NCBI GenBank assembly: GCA_003170995.1
Contig: PMXT01000119.1
Span: 1 to 6,759 of the forward strand
Source: Actinomycetota bacterium
GTDB taxonomy: Bacteria > Actinomycetota > Thermoleophilia > Gaiellales > Gaiellaceae
DNA length: 6,759 bases
Direction: 5' to 3'
Part shown: positions 5,900 through 6,759 of the stretch, piece after piece
Position numbering within the stretch: the first letter of the stretch is position 1
Layout of the letters: every line of letters begins with the position of its first letter
Notes under the pieces: generated by a model
Told to the model about the DNA's origin: nothing
The model's input: the letters and a program-made list of their open reading frames with translations, nothing else
The model's database searches: none
Position numbers and translations under genes: made by a program

Positions 5900-6580
5900 C
5901 TACGCCGGTCGCGGCGTCTCGTGCGAGGCGTCGGTGAACTCCTCAAACTGGCCGCGAACCAGGTAGGCGGTTTGCTCCCCGATGTCGACGGCATGGTCGC
6001 CGATCCGCTCCAGGCACCGCGAGGCGAGCATCATCCGCATCGCCCACTCGCGCTGCGGCTCGCCGGAGCCGAGGGCGACGAGGCGATCGATCAGCTTGCG
6101 GTTGGCCCGGTCGATCGATTTGTCCATATCGACCAGAGCCTCGGGATTGCGAACGTCGCGGGTGCGGAAGTCTTCGAGCGCCGTGCTGAGCATCTCGCGG
6201 CAGCGCTCGCCCATTTCCTCCAGCGCCTCGAGCACACCGGCATCGCGCGGAAAACCGTGCGCGAGCTTGGTCAGCTTGGCGACCGTGACGCAGTAGTCGG
6301 CGATCCGCTCCAGGTGAAGATTTATGTAAAGCATCGCCAGCACCAGGCGCAGGTCGCCGGCCACGGGCGTCTGGCGCGCCAGCAGCGAGGGGATCCCCTG
6401 CTCGATCTTCAGATAGCGGCGGTCGATCTCGTCGTCAAAAGCGACCAGCTCGGCGACCAGCTCGAGGTCGTCACGCGCGAGCGCGTTGAGCGCGCCGCGG
6501 ATCGCCCGATCGACCAACGCTCCCTCTTCCTGAAGCAGGCTTTCGAACTCCTCCAGCTCAGTTGCGTATAGCTCTCTCAT
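5900..6580 (-). CDS. phoU: Phosphate transport regulator PhoU
   Basis: PhoU is a cytoplasmic metal-binding helical protein. It links the PstSCAB phosphate transporter to the PhoR-type sensor kinase, shutting off the phosphate-starvation response when phosphate is plentiful. The 226-aa length is typical. Two tandem three-helix PhoU repeats are visible, each with the metal-ligand motif E-R-I-x-D (E91-D95 in ERIADYCV, E191-D195 in [13 protein letters not shown]). The conserved PVAGDLRLV segment (72-80) precedes the first motif. The ATG (6580-6578) overlaps the pstB stop as ATGA, so the two are translationally coupled and the start is secure. No frameshift or missing residue is seen. The C-terminal tail after about residue 208 is acidic and variable, as usual in the family. 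Confidence 0.95.
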   Translation of the reverse strand: MRELYATELEEFESLLQEEGALVDRAIRGALNALARDDLELVAELVAFDDEIDRRYLKIEQGIPSLLARQTPVAGDLRLVLAMLYINLHLERIADYCVTVAKLTKLAHGFPRDAGVLEALEEMGERCREMLSTALEDFRTRDVRNPEALVDMDKSIDRANRKLIDRLVALGSGEPQREWAMRMMLASRCLERIGDHAVDIGEQTAYLVRGQFEEFTDASHETPRPA

Positions 6581-6759
6581 CCAAACCGCCCCGTTACGTA
6601 GCCCTCCGTCCGTGGGTCGGAGGGGTTGGTGAAGATTCTCTCGGTCTCGTCGTACTCGACCAGCACGCCCTGGCGATTCCCGTTCGGCTTGACGTCGAGC
6701 CCGAAGAAGGCTGTCATGTCGGCGACCCGGGCCGCCTGCTGCATGTTGTGGGTGACGAT
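6577..6759 (-). CDS. pstB: Phosphate ABC transporter ATPase PstB, C-terminal end (5' part outside window)
   Basis: Only the last 60 residues and the TGA are inside the window; the gene continues past the right edge. PstB is the cytoplasmic ATPase that powers phosphate import through PstA and PstC. The visible part begins at the H-loop, [14 protein letters not shown], with the switch histidine, and ends in the family signature [19 protein letters not shown]. The stretch between ([19 protein letters not shown]) is a few residues longer than the corresponding E. coli loop. The Walker A and B and signature motifs lie outside. The stop overlaps the phoU start by 4 bases (ATGA), the usual pst-pho operon order. 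Confidence 0.95.
   Translation of the reverse strand: MVTHNMQQAARVADMTAFFGLDVKPNGNRQGVLVEYDETERIFTNPSDPRTEGYVTGRFG

Noticed and set aside
5338..6571. Plus-strand ORFs of 199 and 256 aa over the dipZ start and phoU
   Set aside because: They are antisense to strongly recognised genes with conserved motifs; no family resemblance in their translations.

Overview
The window looks like part of a high-GC actinobacterial chromosome. The best guess is the class Thermoleophilia (Solirubrobacterales/Gaiellales-like). This is inferred from the GC-rich third codon positions, the style of the secreted Fn3-type repeats with a 'VNPAGQTTTY' motif, and the Lys/Arg-rich 'KKxAKWLxVxxVKK' exported domain. No rRNA or other phylogenetic marker is present to prove it. 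Every confidently called gene lies on the minus strand, so transcription runs from high to low coordinates.

Reading in the direction of transcription, the right edge holds the last 60 codons of pstB, the ATPase of the high-affinity phosphate ABC transporter. It overlaps the start of phoU by an ATGA junction, giving a standard pstB-phoU regulatory pair. About 100 bp further on is a 549-aa DipZ-type membrane protein with three parts: a CcdA/DsbD-like six-helix electron-transfer domain, an extracytoplasmic thioredoxin domain with a CINC active site, and a C-terminal beta-rich domain. It probably carries reducing power from the cytoplasm to proteins or thiols outside the membrane.

About 750 bp follow with no confident gene. 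They contain weak plus-strand small ORFs, one with a very good ribosome binding site and an ATGA-coupled partner. Next comes a large secreted protein of about 738 aa. It has a signal peptide, five tandem 108-aa Fn3-like repeats, a Cys-rich bacterial-repeat domain and a C-terminal Ig-like domain, which suggests a surface or extracellular structural or adhesive protein. Two of its repeats share about 203 bp of perfect DNA identity, so the array has been remodelled recently.

Past a strong 14-bp palindrome lies a 5'-truncated pseudogene. Its sequence is about half identical to the C-terminal part of the small exported protein gene at the left edge (1-392, partial). The roughly 500 bp between the pseudogene and that gene have no ORF of their own. 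They carry a tRNA-like T-arm plus acceptor remnant, a second T-loop-like motif, and a pair of 25-nt direct repeats. Together these features read as a rearranged patch of secreted-protein genes (about 1-1180) beside conserved housekeeping genes (about 4146-6759). I see no complete mobile element, CRISPR array or defence system.
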